From: Nocardia pneumoniae NBRC 100136
GTDB lineage: Bacteria > Actinomycetota > Actinomycetes > Mycobacteriales > Mycobacteriaceae
NCBI RefSeq assembly: GCF_000308755.1
Contig: NZ_BAGF01000075.1
Span: 184,736-248,735, forward strand
Direction of reading: 5' to 3'
DNA length: 64,000 bases
A program made the position numbers and the translations under genes. Below the pieces are notes generated by a model. It ran no database searches. It saw only the letters and a program-made list of their open reading frames with translations, and had not been told where the DNA came from. Each line of letters begins with the position of its first letter. The first letter of the stretch is position 1. Shown in pieces: positions 1 through 7,748 of the stretch.

Positions 1-2
1 CC

Positions 3-179
3 GGCGGGACGCTGACGGGCGTGATTCTCGACAGTGACGATCTCGACGGCGCCGTTGCCCGACTGCGCGAGGCCGGGGCGCAGGTGGAGGGACCGAGCGA
101 GATGCCGTGGGGGCGGCAAGCCACCTTCGCCGATCCGGACGGCAATTCCTTCGTCCTCTCCAGTGCGAGAGACTCGTGA
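3..179 (+). CDS. VOC (glyoxalase/bleomycin-resistance) family protein, C-terminal part
   Basis: Only the last 58 codons are inside the window; the gene enters from the left edge and ends at TGA 177-179. The visible part has the usual end of a VOC domain: a strand-helix segment (GVILDSDDLDGAVARLREAG) followed by a FADPDGN motif whose aspartates and neighbouring residues shape the last beta strand of the metal/ligand fold. Members include dioxygenases, glyoxalases and resistance proteins, so no substrate can be named. It lies 31 nt upstream of an ArsR regulator and an AHSA1 protein on the same strand, a frequent actinobacterial trio, which suggests one transcription unit. Confidence 0.75.
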   Translation, partial: GGTLTGVILDSDDLDGAVARLREAGAQVEGPSEMPWGRQATFADPDGNSFVLSSARDS

Positions 180-210
180 TCACCCCACCACTCGTCCGAA
201 CGAAGGCCCG

Positions 211-576
211 ATGCCGCACCGCCTGAAATCCACGACCGCAGATCGCGTGTTCGGCGCACTGGCCAACCCGACCCGACGCGACATCCTGGACCTGCTGCTC
301 GATGGCGAGCGGTCGGTCCAGGAGATCGCCGAGCGCTTCGATATGGCGCGGCCCAGTGTCTCCGAGCATCTGAAGGTGCTGCGGGACTGCGGTCTGGTCA
401 GCGAGGAGAAGCGGGGGCGGCATCGCTACTACCGCGTCGAGCCGGAGCCCCTCCACGATCTGCAGTCCTGGCTCGACCCGTTCGAGCGGTTCTGGCGCGC
501 CCGCATGCGCGATCTGGGCGCGACACTCGACGCGATGCCCGACGAATCCGACGACAGGACGGAACCAGATCGGTGA
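211..576 (+). CDS. ArsR-family winged-helix transcriptional regulator
   Basis: The protein has 121 residues, a normal ArsR size. A winged helix-turn-helix fills residues 12-78: the ALANPTRRDIL helix, then SVQEIAERFDMARPSVSEHL as the turn and recognition helix, then a wing ending in RGRHRYYRV. No CxC metal-binding motif is visible in helix 3, so this is not a classical arsenic/metal sensor; it resembles the ArsR proteins paired with SRPBCC genes. The ATG at 211 was chosen because the homologous region begins just behind it; an upstream in-frame start would add an arginine/proline-rich unfolded stretch overlapping the VOC gene. The stop overlaps the GTG start of the AHSA1 gene by 4 nt, showing translational coupling. 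It probably represses its own operon. Confidence 0.88.
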   Translation: MPHRLKSTTADRVFGALANPTRRDILDLLLDGERSVQEIAERFDMARPSVSEHLKVLRDCGLVSEEKRGRHRYYRVEPEPLHDLQSWLDPFERFWRARMRDLGATLDAMPDESDDRTEPDR

Positions 577-1016
577 CCGACGACCTCACCACCATCGAAC
601 TCGACCATTTCTATCCCCATCCACCGGCCAAGGTGTGGCGCGCGCTCACCACACCGCGCCTGATGGCGCAATGGCTGATGGAACCGGAGGGCTTCGAACC
701 GGTCGCAGGCAACCGGTTCCGCATGCACGCGAAGCCCATTGCCGCGACGAAGTTCTCCGGCGAGATCAGCTGTGCGGTACTCGAGGCCGTCGCCCCGAAA
801 CGCCTGCGCATCGCCTGGGACGATGCCGCCTCCGACACACCGACCGGCTGGACCGTCACCTGGGATCTGTGTCCAGAGGGGCGCGGCACTCGAATCCTCT
901 TCAGCCACAGGGGATTCGACCCCGACGATCCCACCGCTCAACTGGCTCGCAACATCATGCGCAACGGCTGGCCCGGCATGCTCCACCGCTTGGCCGCATT
1001 ACTCGACGACGGGTAA
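573..1016 (+). CDS. SRPBCC / AHSA1 (activator of Hsp90 ATPase homologue 1-like) protein
   Basis: The protein has 147 residues and is a single START-like helix-grip domain. The diagnostic N-terminal segment FYPHPPAKVWRALTTPRLMAQW is present in shortened form at residues 11-32, and the C-terminal helix (GWPGMLHRLAALL) closes the hydrophobic cavity. Members bind lipophilic ligands; the ligand here is unknown. GTG at 573 is the start, overlapping the TGA of the ArsR gene by 4 nt, so the two proteins are made in a coupled fashion. ArsR-AHSA1 pairs are common, and the regulator usually controls the pair. Confidence 0.85.
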   Translation: MTDDLTTIELDHFYPHPPAKVWRALTTPRLMAQWLMEPEGFEPVAGNRFRMHAKPIAATKFSGEISCAVLEAVAPKRLRIAWDDAASDTPTGWTVTWDLCPEGRGTRILFSHRGFDPDDPTAQLARNIMRNGWPGMLHRLAALLDDG

Positions 1017-1165
1017 GCCGCGGCCGCTTGATGAGTGCGCGCGTGTACCCGAGTACCGAACGAACCACGATCGGGAAGGATGCGACGACAACGGTGGTGG
1101 ATGAAAGGGTGCGGGAAGCACGAGATTGGGCGTTGGGGTGACTCCGTCGAGACGGAATGCCCTGC

Positions 1166-1549
1166 TCAGCGGAGATGCGCGAGTATCACGGTGGCAACGT
1201 CGACGCTGATTGCGCAGGTGTCGAGTGTGGTTCCGCCGTATATACCGGCTTGGACGGTGATCTCGACGGAGATCGATCCTCCGGAGTCGGCGGCTACCTC
1301 GGTCTTGCAGCCGCCGTTCTTGCCGTCGGAGCGAGACTCCGGGATCCGCACTGCTCGCCGCCCGTCGACAGTGATCTGCGTCGCGCCCGCTATCGGCGGC
1401 AAAGGCGACGTGCGGTCGGACGACGGATGCGAATGGAATCCGATACCGAAATCCGTTGTCATCCAAAGGCATCCGTTCGGAATTCCCGGAACGTAGCGAA
1501 TCGACCAACTTTTCGTGACTCGGCAGCGAACGTAACGAGTAACCAACAA
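1166..1549 (-). pseudogene. DUF3558-like lipoprotein fragment
   Basis: The reading frame of 127 codons carries what looks like the second half of a DUF3558 domain: a GCLW segment, a GATQITVDGRRA segment, a GGCKTEV segment with the conserved cysteine, a second cysteine (TLDTCAI), and the C-terminal helix DVATVILAHLR. DUF3558 proteins of Nocardia and Mycobacterium are exported lipoproteins of about 180-200 residues. Here the signal peptide, lipobox and first half are absent: the first 25 residues are unrelated and basic. A 5'-truncated remnant is the simplest reading, though a divergent intact protein cannot be excluded. The frame begins a few bases upstream of one copy of a 24-bp repeat. Confidence 0.4.
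1514..1537 (+). repeat. 24-bp near-identical direct repeat, left copy
   Basis: This copy reads CGTGACTCGGCAGC at its start and GAACGTAACG at its end. The partner at 4538-4561 matches at 22 of 24 positions in the same orientation. The two copies bracket the HxlR/hydrolase/monooxygenase/Ohr cassette almost exactly. No transposase or integrase is present between them. Confidence 0.6.
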
Positions 1550-1588
1550 TCGTCGGGTTCGCCCGCCGAGAACCTCAATCGGTCATCG

Positions 1589-2266
1589 TCACGGCGACGC
1601 CTTTCGGGCATGCGCGGGCGGCATCCGGAACAGGGTCCTCAACCTGCGCAGTGCCTCGCTGTCGCCGACCGCCGATGCCTCGCCGCTCTCGACCGCCTCG
1701 GCCAGGGTGAGGCCTTGGCCGGTCAGGCGCAAGAACGCGGCAGTGCCGATGGTGATGGTCGCGTCTGGGTGTTGCGCGGGTCCGTGTTGCGCCTCGATGG
1801 TCTCGTCGTGGATGCGAGCGTGGAAAACCTCGTCGTCGATATGGAATTCGTAGACCGCGTGCAGTCCGGTGGCGGCGTCGGGGTCGAAGCAGGCCCGCAA
1901 GCCGAGCACGGCCCAGCCCGGGTGAAAGGTCTCGGACTCGCGCGGTTGGCCCATCGCCCATTTCAGGCCCCACCGGGCCAGCGCCAGGATCGCGGGGCCG
2001 AGTTCTGCACCGGCCTCGGTGAGCGCGTAGGCGGGCGTGCGGGCCGGCGGCGGAAGCGTGACCTTCTGTGCGAGTCCTTCGGATTCCAGGTGCTTCAGTC
2101 GGGCAGCGAGGAGCCCGGTGCCGAGCCCGCGGAGGCTGGCTTGCAGGTCGCCGAACCGTTTGGGTCCGGTGAGCAGCTCGCGGATCAGCAGCAGGGTCCA
2201 GCGCTCGCCGACGATGTCGAGGGTGCGCGCGGTCGCGCAGTACTGGTTGTAGGTTCGCTGGTCCAC
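1589..2266 (-). CDS. HxlR-family transcriptional regulator with C-terminal SCP2-like domain
   Basis: The protein has 225 residues. Residues 1-95 form an HxlR winged helix: the start with Cys10 and GERWTLLLIRELL, the recognition segment with RLKHLESEGL, and the ARTPAYALTEAG wing. The remaining 120 residues resemble the SCP2-like extension of some actinobacterial HxlR proteins. HxlR proteins often sense electrophiles or oxidants through an N-terminal cysteine (YodB, HypR and QsrR are examples); Cys10 is in the right place, but its role is inference. GTG 2264-2266 is the start; a nearby ATG is out of frame. The gene is third in an operon after the monooxygenase and hydrolase, 4 nt behind the hydrolase stop. 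The palindromes at 3960-3996 are its likely operator. Confidence 0.88.
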   Translation of the reverse strand: MDQRTYNQYCATARTLDIVGERWTLLLIRELLTGPKRFGDLQASLRGLGTGLLAARLKHLESEGLAQKVTLPPPARTPAYALTEAGAELGPAILALARWGLKWAMGQPRESETFHPGWAVLGLRACFDPDAATGLHAVYEFHIDDEVFHARIHDETIEAQHGPAQHPDATITIGTAAFLRLTGQGLTLAEAVESGEASAVGDSEALRRLRTLFRMPPAHARKASP

Positions 2267-2270
2267 TTCA

Positions 2271-2975
2271 TCACTCTAGACTTCGCGCTTCCCGATTTTG
2301 AACGAGCGAGGCTTCCAGGAGCAGCCGGGCGAGTGGTTCGGGTTGGGCGAGCATCACGTCGTGCGGACCGTCCACGGCGCGGGTCCGGTATCCCAGGGCT
2401 GCGCCGAACTGTGCGAAGGGATAGGTCTGCGGTTTGCAGTAGATGGCGGTGCCGGGAATTCGGTCGACTACTCCGCTCAGGCGCGTGGTCTCGGTGAACG
2501 TGCGCAGCGGTTGCGGGAGCAAGCGCGCGGCCAGCCAGGCCGCGTCATCGGCGTCGACGATGCCGAACGCCGCCGGAGGCGGTGCCGGGATCCGCCAGCC
2601 GTCCCCGCGTGACTCGGCTGCCGCCCGGACCGACGCAACGAAGGCGGCGGGGGCCAGGTCGAACATGCCGACACCGGCACGCCCCGCCCATCCGTCCACG
2701 AGGACGATGTGGTCGACGACATCGGGTCGGGCGTCGGCTGCTTCGCGCACGACCAGCCCGGCGTAACTGTGTCCGACCAGCACGATCTCCTCGTCGTCCG
2801 GTGCGGCGTCCAGCACGGCGGCGACGGTCGCGGCGTGGTCGTGGAGCCCGCAGTCCCCGACCGCGCTGAGGTCCGGCGTGCGGGTGCGCGCCCCGGCCGC
2901 GTGCAGCAGCGGGACGACCCGCTCCCAGGCCCACGGGCCGTGCCATGCGCCGTGGACGAGAACGAAGGTGGTCAT
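2271..2975 (-). CDS. Alpha/beta-fold hydrolase
   Basis: The protein has 234 residues, typical of the small cofactor-free esterase/hydroxynitrile-lyase-like branch. The oxyanion-hole HG is at residues 8-9 (VLVHGAWHG). The nucleophile elbow is GHSYAG with Ser70, and the catalytic histidine is in GPHDVML near residue 208. The acid is probably one of the aspartates in the second half. No signal peptide is present, so it is cytosolic. The start ATG overlaps the stop of the monooxygenase gene by 4 nt (ATGA), showing tight coupling. A hydrolase next to a flavin monooxygenase and a redox-type regulator suggests breakdown of a xenobiotic or natural aromatic ester, but the substrate is not visible. Confidence 0.85.
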   Translation of the reverse strand: MTTFVLVHGAWHGPWAWERVVPLLHAAGARTRTPDLSAVGDCGLHDHAATVAAVLDAAPDDEEIVLVGHSYAGLVVREAADARPDVVDHIVLVDGWAGRAGVGMFDLAPAAFVASVRAAAESRGDGWRIPAPPPAAFGIVDADDAAWLAARLLPQPLRTFTETTRLSGVVDRIPGTAIYCKPQTYPFAQFGAALGYRTRAVDGPHDVMLAQPEPLARLLLEASLVQNREARSLE

Positions 2976-3919
2976 TGCGAATCCTCCTCGCGCAGTAGGG
3001 GCAGCACCTGGTCGGCGAATTCCTCCAGGCCCTTGTCGTGGTTGTCGGTCGCCAAGCGGATCACGAGGTGACGGGCACCGGCCGCGACATAGCCGGTCAA
3101 CCAGTCGGCGGCCTCGCGGGCAGTACCCGCGAACACCGCCTGGACCGACGCGATGAATTCGAGTGGGGCGTTGTAGTAGCCCTGGATGCTGGTCCGCAGG
3201 CGTTCGCGCGCCTTCTCCGGGTTCTCGTCCAGGCACAGCGTCGCGTACAGGGCGGGGGTTATCGGCCGCCGCGGACCCGCACGGTCGATGACATCGAGTT
3301 CGGCCCCATAGGTCTCGGCCTCGGTCGGATAGGGCAACCAGCCGTCGGCGAGGCGGGCCACGCGCCGCAACGCGGGCGCGCCGCTGCCGGCCAGCCAGAT
3401 CGGCGGGCCGCCCGGACGCGATGGCGGCGGCGCGAGTCGCACGTCGTCGAAGCTGAAGTGCTCGCCCCGGTAGGACACCGGCTCCCCCGACCAGAGTTCG
3501 CGCATGGCTTCGATCGACTCCTCCAAGCGGCCGATGCGGCGGGCGAATCCGACACCGACCGCGGCGAATTGGGCCTCGGTGTGCCGGTTCGGGAACCCGC
3601 CGCCCATGCCCGCGACCAATCGCCCACTCGACAGCCGGTCGAGCGTGGCGAGCTGGTGCGCCAGCAGAATCGGATGGCGCAAGGCCGGGAGCAGTACCGC
3701 GGTGCCCAGCGTGACTCGTTCGGTTGCCTGGGCCACGGCGGCCAACAGCAGCAGCGGGTCCGCGCGCGGCCTGGTCACCGGGCTGTCGCCCGCCCATACC
3801 GAGTCCAGGCCCAGCATCTCCGCCCGACATGCCTGTGCGACAAGTCGTTTCGGTTCGTGTTCGCCCAGCACGGTCTGGTCGCGTGTCGGTAGCAGGTATC
3901 CGATCTCCAGCCTCGCCAT
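2972..3919 (-). CDS. LLM-class (luciferase-like) flavin-dependent monooxygenase
   Basis: The protein has 315 residues, one bacterial-luciferase-like TIM barrel. Recognisable parts are the start GYLLPTRDQ, SVWAGDSP at about residue 40, TERVTLGTAVLLPALRHP at about 68-85, the helix LSSGRLVAGMGGG, and PPIWLAGSGAPALRRVARLADGW in shortened form near 195. These fit coenzyme F420- or FMNH2-dependent members; which cofactor is used cannot be told from sequence alone. A strong ribosome-binding site (GAGGGAGG) lies 4 nt before the ATG. It heads the operon monooxygenase-hydrolase-HxlR and is divergent from the Ohr gene, with which it shares the operator region 3920-4015. Confidence 0.86.
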   Translation of the reverse strand: MARLEIGYLLPTRDQTVLGEHEPKRLVAQACRAEMLGLDSVWAGDSPVTRPRADPLLLLAAVAQATERVTLGTAVLLPALRHPILLAHQLATLDRLSSGRLVAGMGGGFPNRHTEAQFAAVGVGFARRIGRLEESIEAMRELWSGEPVSYRGEHFSFDDVRLAPPPSRPGGPPIWLAGSGAPALRRVARLADGWLPYPTEAETYGAELDVIDRAGPRRPITPALYATLCLDENPEKARERLRTSIQGYYNAPLEFIASVQAVFAGTAREAADWLTGYVAAGARHLVIRLATDNHDKGLEEFADQVLPLLREEDSQ

Positions 3920-3959
3920 ATCGCCTCCCTCATCGTCAGGTTCCTGAGCTTAGCTATTG

Positions 3960-3996
3960 ACTTCTTATTTTTGAAGTGCAAACTTCATATTGAAGT
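3960..3996. promoter_or_regulatory. Dense inverted-repeat operator between the monooxygenase operon and ohr
   Basis: Four half-sites of the ACTTCA/TGAAGT type alternate within 37 bp. TGAAGT 3972-3977 and ACTTCA 3982-3987 form a perfect palindrome with a 4-nt spacer. ACTTCA 3982-3987 and TGAAGT 3991-3996 form a second with a 3-nt spacer. ACTTC at 3960-3964 adds a fifth partial half-site. The array lies between divergent start codons (3919 and 4016), in a locally AT-rich patch. The HxlR protein encoded in the leftward operon is the obvious candidate to bind it; this is inference. Confidence 0.7.
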
Positions 3997-4015
3997 AGCG
4001 ATGAAGGGAGTTGGC

Positions 4016-4477
4016 ATGACAAAGGTGCTTTACCGGGCACAGGCGCACGTGACCGGCGGCAGGAACGGCCGCGGACGGACGTCCGACGGCCAACTGGATC
4101 TGGACTTACGTCAACCAAAAGAACTGGGTGGTAGCGGTGCGGGTGCGAATCCCGAGCAACTCTTCGCGATCGGGTACGCCGCCTGCTTCGGTACGACGCT
4201 CGCCCTCGTCGGGCAGCGCAGCAAGCTCCAGGCCGACGACGCGGAAATCGACTCGTCGGTCGCGCTGATCCCGATCGACGGCGGCCGCTTCGAACTCGGC
4301 GTCGAGCTGCACATCGCGCTGCCCTCGGTCACCGACGAGCAGGCAATCGAACTGGTCGACGCGGCCCACCAGGTCTGCCCCTACTCCAATGCCACGCGAG
4401 ACAACATCGCTGTGACGCTGGTAGTGAATGGCATTCCTGTGCGGGCTCCACGTGCGGAGCCCACGCCTATCGAGTGA
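4016..4477 (+). CDS. ohr: Organic hydroperoxide resistance protein (Ohr/OsmC family)
   Basis: The protein has 153 residues, the usual Ohr length. The N-terminal strand region (GGRNGRGRTSDGQL) carries the conserved arginine, NPEQLF with Glu47 follows, and the peroxidatic cysteine is Cys57 in GYAACFG. The resolving Cys121 sits in QVCPYSNATRDN, which is diagnostic of Ohr rather than plain OsmC. Ohr reduces organic and lipid hydroperoxides, usually with lipoylated partners as reductant. ATG 4016 was chosen because it begins the family-typical MTKVLY; an upstream in-frame start would lie inside the operator. It is divergent from the monooxygenase operon. Control by the neighbouring HxlR instead of the more usual MarR-type OhrR would be notable, as no ohrR is seen nearby. 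Confidence 0.92.
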   Translation: MTKVLYRAQAHVTGGRNGRGRTSDGQLDLDLRQPKELGGSGAGANPEQLFAIGYAACFGTTLALVGQRSKLQADDAEIDSSVALIPIDGGRFELGVELHIALPSVTDEQAIELVDAAHQVCPYSNATRDNIAVTLVVNGIPVRAPRAEPTPIE

Positions 4478-4537
4478 TCTCTCACAGGCCTGTTCCAGCA
4501 AGCGGTCGCTCGGCGCCGTGTGCGCATCTCGTGGAGA

Positions 4538-4561
4538 CGTGACTCAGCGGCGAACGTAACG
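4538..4561 (+). repeat. 24-bp near-identical direct repeat, right copy
   Basis: This is the partner of 1514-1537, with 22 of 24 matches and the same orientation. It lies in the 133-nt convergent gap between ohr and the caspase/TPR gene, a gap that otherwise holds nothing I recognise. Similarity stops abruptly on both sides of the repeat. Confidence 0.6.
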
Positions 4562-4610
4562 CCTGACGTGCGGGGCGGCCAAGGGCGCGAACGGTCTGGC
4601 CGAGTGCCTT

Positions 4611-7592
4611 TCACTCTGCGTTCGCTGTCCAGAACGCGAGTTCGGCACGTGCTTTCGCGGTCTCCGCATCGTCCGTCCCATTCCGGCGTTCACGACGAAT
4701 GACCAACTCGGCGTATAGATCCCGCGCGCTCGCGGGATCTCCCGCGTGCCCGGTCCACCTCGCCAGGCCCTCCAAGGCGAGCAAGGTGTCGGGATTGTCC
4801 GCTCCGTACAGGCGGGTGGTGACCTCCAGGAGGCGAGCGAGCAGATCGCGCGCAGGTTCAGGGTGACCGCTCATCCCGTACCAGTAGGCGAGGTTGTTCG
4901 TCGTGACCAGGGTCGCGGGGTGCTCGACTCCGGAGATGTCCTCGCGGTCGGCAAGCACCTCGCGCAGTAAAGCGACCGCGGCGTCCGCGTCACCGGCTAC
5001 ACCGGTCCACCACGCCTGGTTGGCTCTCGCCCACAGGGTGTCGTTGTGTTCGGGCCCCAGCACGCTCAGACAGAGCGGCACCAGATCATCGAGTATCTGC
5101 CTTGCCCCCGCCGGGTCACCGGACAGTCCGACGAAGCGCGCGTACTGGTCGCGGCAGCGCAGCACGTAGGGATGCTCGGGTCCGAGGACGCGTCCGAGAT
5201 CGGGCAGGAACTCGGCGTAGCGGCGGCACGCACCGGCGATGTCCCCGGTCTGGCCGGTCCAGAACCCCAGGTCGGCGCGGATCCGCAGGACGGCCGGGTC
5301 GTCGGGGTCGCTCACGGCGGATTGCAGGGGCAGCAGTTCCGTGAGCATCGCGACCGCGCGTTCCGACTCCCCCAGCTGCCCGATCCAATTCGCCAGTTGC
5401 ACACGGTATTCCAGAGTCCGGGGATGTTCCGGTCCGAACGTCTCGGTGCAGCGCGCGACGAGTGCGGCGTACATATCCCGCGCGGCGTGTGGGTCTCCGG
5501 CGTCGCCGGTCCAGCGGGCCAACCGTGCGCGCACGGTGAACAGGTGCGGGTCGTCCGGCGCCAGCGCGGCTTCGAACGCGGTATGCCATCCGGCCCAGGA
5601 CACTCGGTTGTCGCGTGCTCGCCGCCCACTGTCGACTCGATCCAGGAAGGCGATGGCGCGCTCGGGGTACCCGGCGGCCAGATGATGGCGTGGCGCGGCC
5701 GTGTAGGCGTAATCGTCGATATCCGGGCCGGTGAGAGCGCCGAGCGCCGATGCCAGCGCGGCGTGGGCGGTGACCTGCGGGAGCGTCTCCGTCGTCGCCG
5801 CGGTGAGCGGGCCGGTGAAGGCCTCATGGGTCAGTCCGATGCGTTCGTCGTCTCGTCCCGGCTGCCCACGTGCGACCAAGATGCCCAGGTCGACGAGGGT
5901 GGTGCGCAACAGAGGCAAGGACACGCCGTGGCCGAGCTCGGTCATGGCCGCGGCGACGAGCCGAATCGGCGCCACCGGGCCGACGCCCACGGCGGCGAGC
6001 AGGCCCGCGAGGGCGGAGATCGCCGACGGGGTCGCGGGCTGCCGGTCGAGTGTCGTGCGAATTCGGTAGCGAACCAGCGAGTCCAGGTCCCCGTTCGCCG
6101 CCGCCCCGGCCTGCCGCCAGTCGATCTCTCCGACGAGCCGGGGAAGCAGCCACCCGCCCAGCCCGGCGACCTCGTGCCCGTCGAGCGACAGCGCCGCCGG
6201 AATCTCGACGTCCGATCCGCTGAGCTCGTCCAGGATTTCCGCGATCCGGGGCGGCTCGACGGGAAAGATATGCGCGTGGGCGAGCTCTTCGCGCTCTTCG
6301 ACCCCGGTGCCCGAACGCACTCCGATCACAACGCGGACGTGCCTCAGACGGTCGTCGGTGGTCAGCGAGTGGATCGCGGCGAGAATGCCGTCGCGGCCGC
6401 CGGGTGCGGGCTGGTCGAGCCCATCGACGATGATGCGGACTCGTCGTGTGCGCGGCATCTTGTGCAGTGGACGCAGGAGCTCGATTTCCAGCGCGTCGAA
6501 CTGATCGTGATCGGTGAGTTCGTCGACCACGGCGCGGCGAGCCTGATCGAACACGGAGCCGAACCGTACGCTCAGTTGCGCGACGATCTCCCGGCACATC
6601 GACTCCACGGTGCTCGCGACGTCGAGAAAGACCGCCGCGGACACGAAATCCGCGGTGAAGGAGACGGGTTCGGTCAGCGTGTCCGGCCGGATCAACAAGG
6701 CCAGCAGCGTCGATTTGCCCGACCCAGCCGGTCCGACCACCGCTTGCAAGCGGTCGCCGCCGGACTCGACCATCGTGGTGATCGTGTCCAAGACGGCCGG
6801 AGAAGCCACCACTTTGCGCAGTAGATGATCGACGAGACCCGTGGCAGGTCGCCCGCGCACGGCGTCCCGGTTGCGGGCGACGTTCGGCAGCAGCCAGAGC
6901 CCGCGGTCCTCAGGATCGGCTTGTGCGCCGTTGAACGACAGGTAGCGGGGCGTTTGGAACGGACACGCATGCGCTATGGGGTCGCGAACGTCGCCACACA
7001 GCAGATTCGTTCCCCTGCTCGGGAGCCCGTTGTCGAACGTGGTCAACAGGGTTCGGGTGAAACACCCCGAGTACGCGCTACCGGCTCCCGAGGCGACGAG
7101 CAGTTCCATTCGGCCGTCGGTCCGTTCCAGGATGTTCAGCCAGCGCTGGCCCGCCCCGAGCACTCCCGCCCCGGCCTCGCAGGCGTCGACCAGGACGATG
7201 AGCCCGTCCAGGAATCGGGCATTCGCGTAGTGTTCCTTGACCACCGATACCAGGTTCATGCTGTTGTCGGAGTCCAGCGGTTCCTCCTCGGTGGGCACGC
7301 CCGGAGAGTCGTGGGCGAGCAGATAGAAGTCGTCGTCTACGGTGAGACCGTGGCCGACGAAGGCGAGCAGCAGGGTCGCGTTCGCCTTCCCCGCCGATCG
7401 GAACGCCGCTTTTACCGTCGATTTCAATTGTGCGGCAGTGGGATTCAGCAGCGGACCGGCTCCATCGACGGGCAGCCAGTGACCGTCGGCGGTGAGCGCG
7501 GTGTGCAGGCGCCCGGCGAGATCGGCGGGGAATCCCAGATGTGGCAGCCGCTCGCATTCGGTCCCCACCACCAGTGCCAGCCGCTCGGCCAT
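4611..7592 (-). CDS. Caspase-like peptidase / P-loop NTPase / TPR multidomain protein (NLR-like architecture)
   Basis: The protein has 993 residues in three parts. (1) Residues 1-240 are a caspase-like C14 domain: the catalytic dyad is His81 in FVGHGL and Cys138 in VDACEAG, each at the end of a hydrophobic strand as in metacaspases. (2) Residues 280-630 are a STAND-like NTPase with Walker A GPAGSGKST (287-295) and Walker B IIVDGLD (387-393). (3) Residues 640-990 are TPR repeats with repeated WTG, GPEHP and A-R-Y/LY motifs at roughly 47-residue spacing. No membrane segment is seen. ATG 7592 was preferred because MAERLALVVG begins the caspase strand; an upstream in-frame start adds 31 atypical residues. 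It stands alone, convergent with ohr and divergent from the TetR gene. Sensor-NTPase-protease proteins of this kind act in bacterial conflict or programmed cell death; that role here is inference. Confidence 0.88.
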   Translation of the reverse strand: MAERLALVVGTECERLPHLGFPADLAGRLHTALTADGHWLPVDGAGPLLNPTAAQLKSTVKAAFRSAGKANATLLLAFVGHGLTVDDDFYLLAHDSPGVPTEEEPLDSDNSMNLVSVVKEHYANARFLDGLIVLVDACEAGAGVLGAGQRWLNILERTDGRMELLVASGAGSAYSGCFTRTLLTTFDNGLPSRGTNLLCGDVRDPIAHACPFQTPRYLSFNGAQADPEDRGLWLLPNVARNRDAVRGRPATGLVDHLLRKVVASPAVLDTITTMVESGGDRLQAVVGPAGSGKSTLLALLIRPDTLTEPVSFTADFVSAAVFLDVASTVESMCREIVAQLSVRFGSVFDQARRAVVDELTDHDQFDALEIELLRPLHKMPRTRRVRIIVDGLDQPAPGGRDGILAAIHSLTTDDRLRHVRVVIGVRSGTGVEEREELAHAHIFPVEPPRIAEILDELSGSDVEIPAALSLDGHEVAGLGGWLLPRLVGEIDWRQAGAAANGDLDSLVRYRIRTTLDRQPATPSAISALAGLLAAVGVGPVAPIRLVAAAMTELGHGVSLPLLRTTLVDLGILVARGQPGRDDERIGLTHEAFTGPLTAATTETLPQVTAHAALASALGALTGPDIDDYAYTAAPRHHLAAGYPERAIAFLDRVDSGRRARDNRVSWAGWHTAFEAALAPDDPHLFTVRARLARWTGDAGDPHAARDMYAALVARCTETFGPEHPRTLEYRVQLANWIGQLGESERAVAMLTELLPLQSAVSDPDDPAVLRIRADLGFWTGQTGDIAGACRRYAEFLPDLGRVLGPEHPYVLRCRDQYARFVGLSGDPAGARQILDDLVPLCLSVLGPEHNDTLWARANQAWWTGVAGDADAAVALLREVLADREDISGVEHPATLVTTNNLAYWYGMSGHPEPARDLLARLLEVTTRLYGADNPDTLLALEGLARWTGHAGDPASARDLYAELVIRRERRNGTDDAETAKARAELAFWTANAE

Positions 7593-7748
7593 GGGGACAC
7601 TATCGGCTACGCGCACGCGGGCCGCAAGCGGATGCGATCCGTGGGCCGTACACGCCGGGCAACCCGCACCACGGTGGGCACTCACCGGCTCTTAGCGAGG
7701 TAACGGCCGATGTCGTCGCAGAGCGCTCGATACGCCACACTGTGCGCG

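Noticed and set aside
5046..6824. Long plus-strand frame opposite the caspase/TPR gene
   Set aside because: It is low-complexity, glycine/arginine-rich, without motif or ribosome-binding site, and fully overlaps a gene with clear domains.
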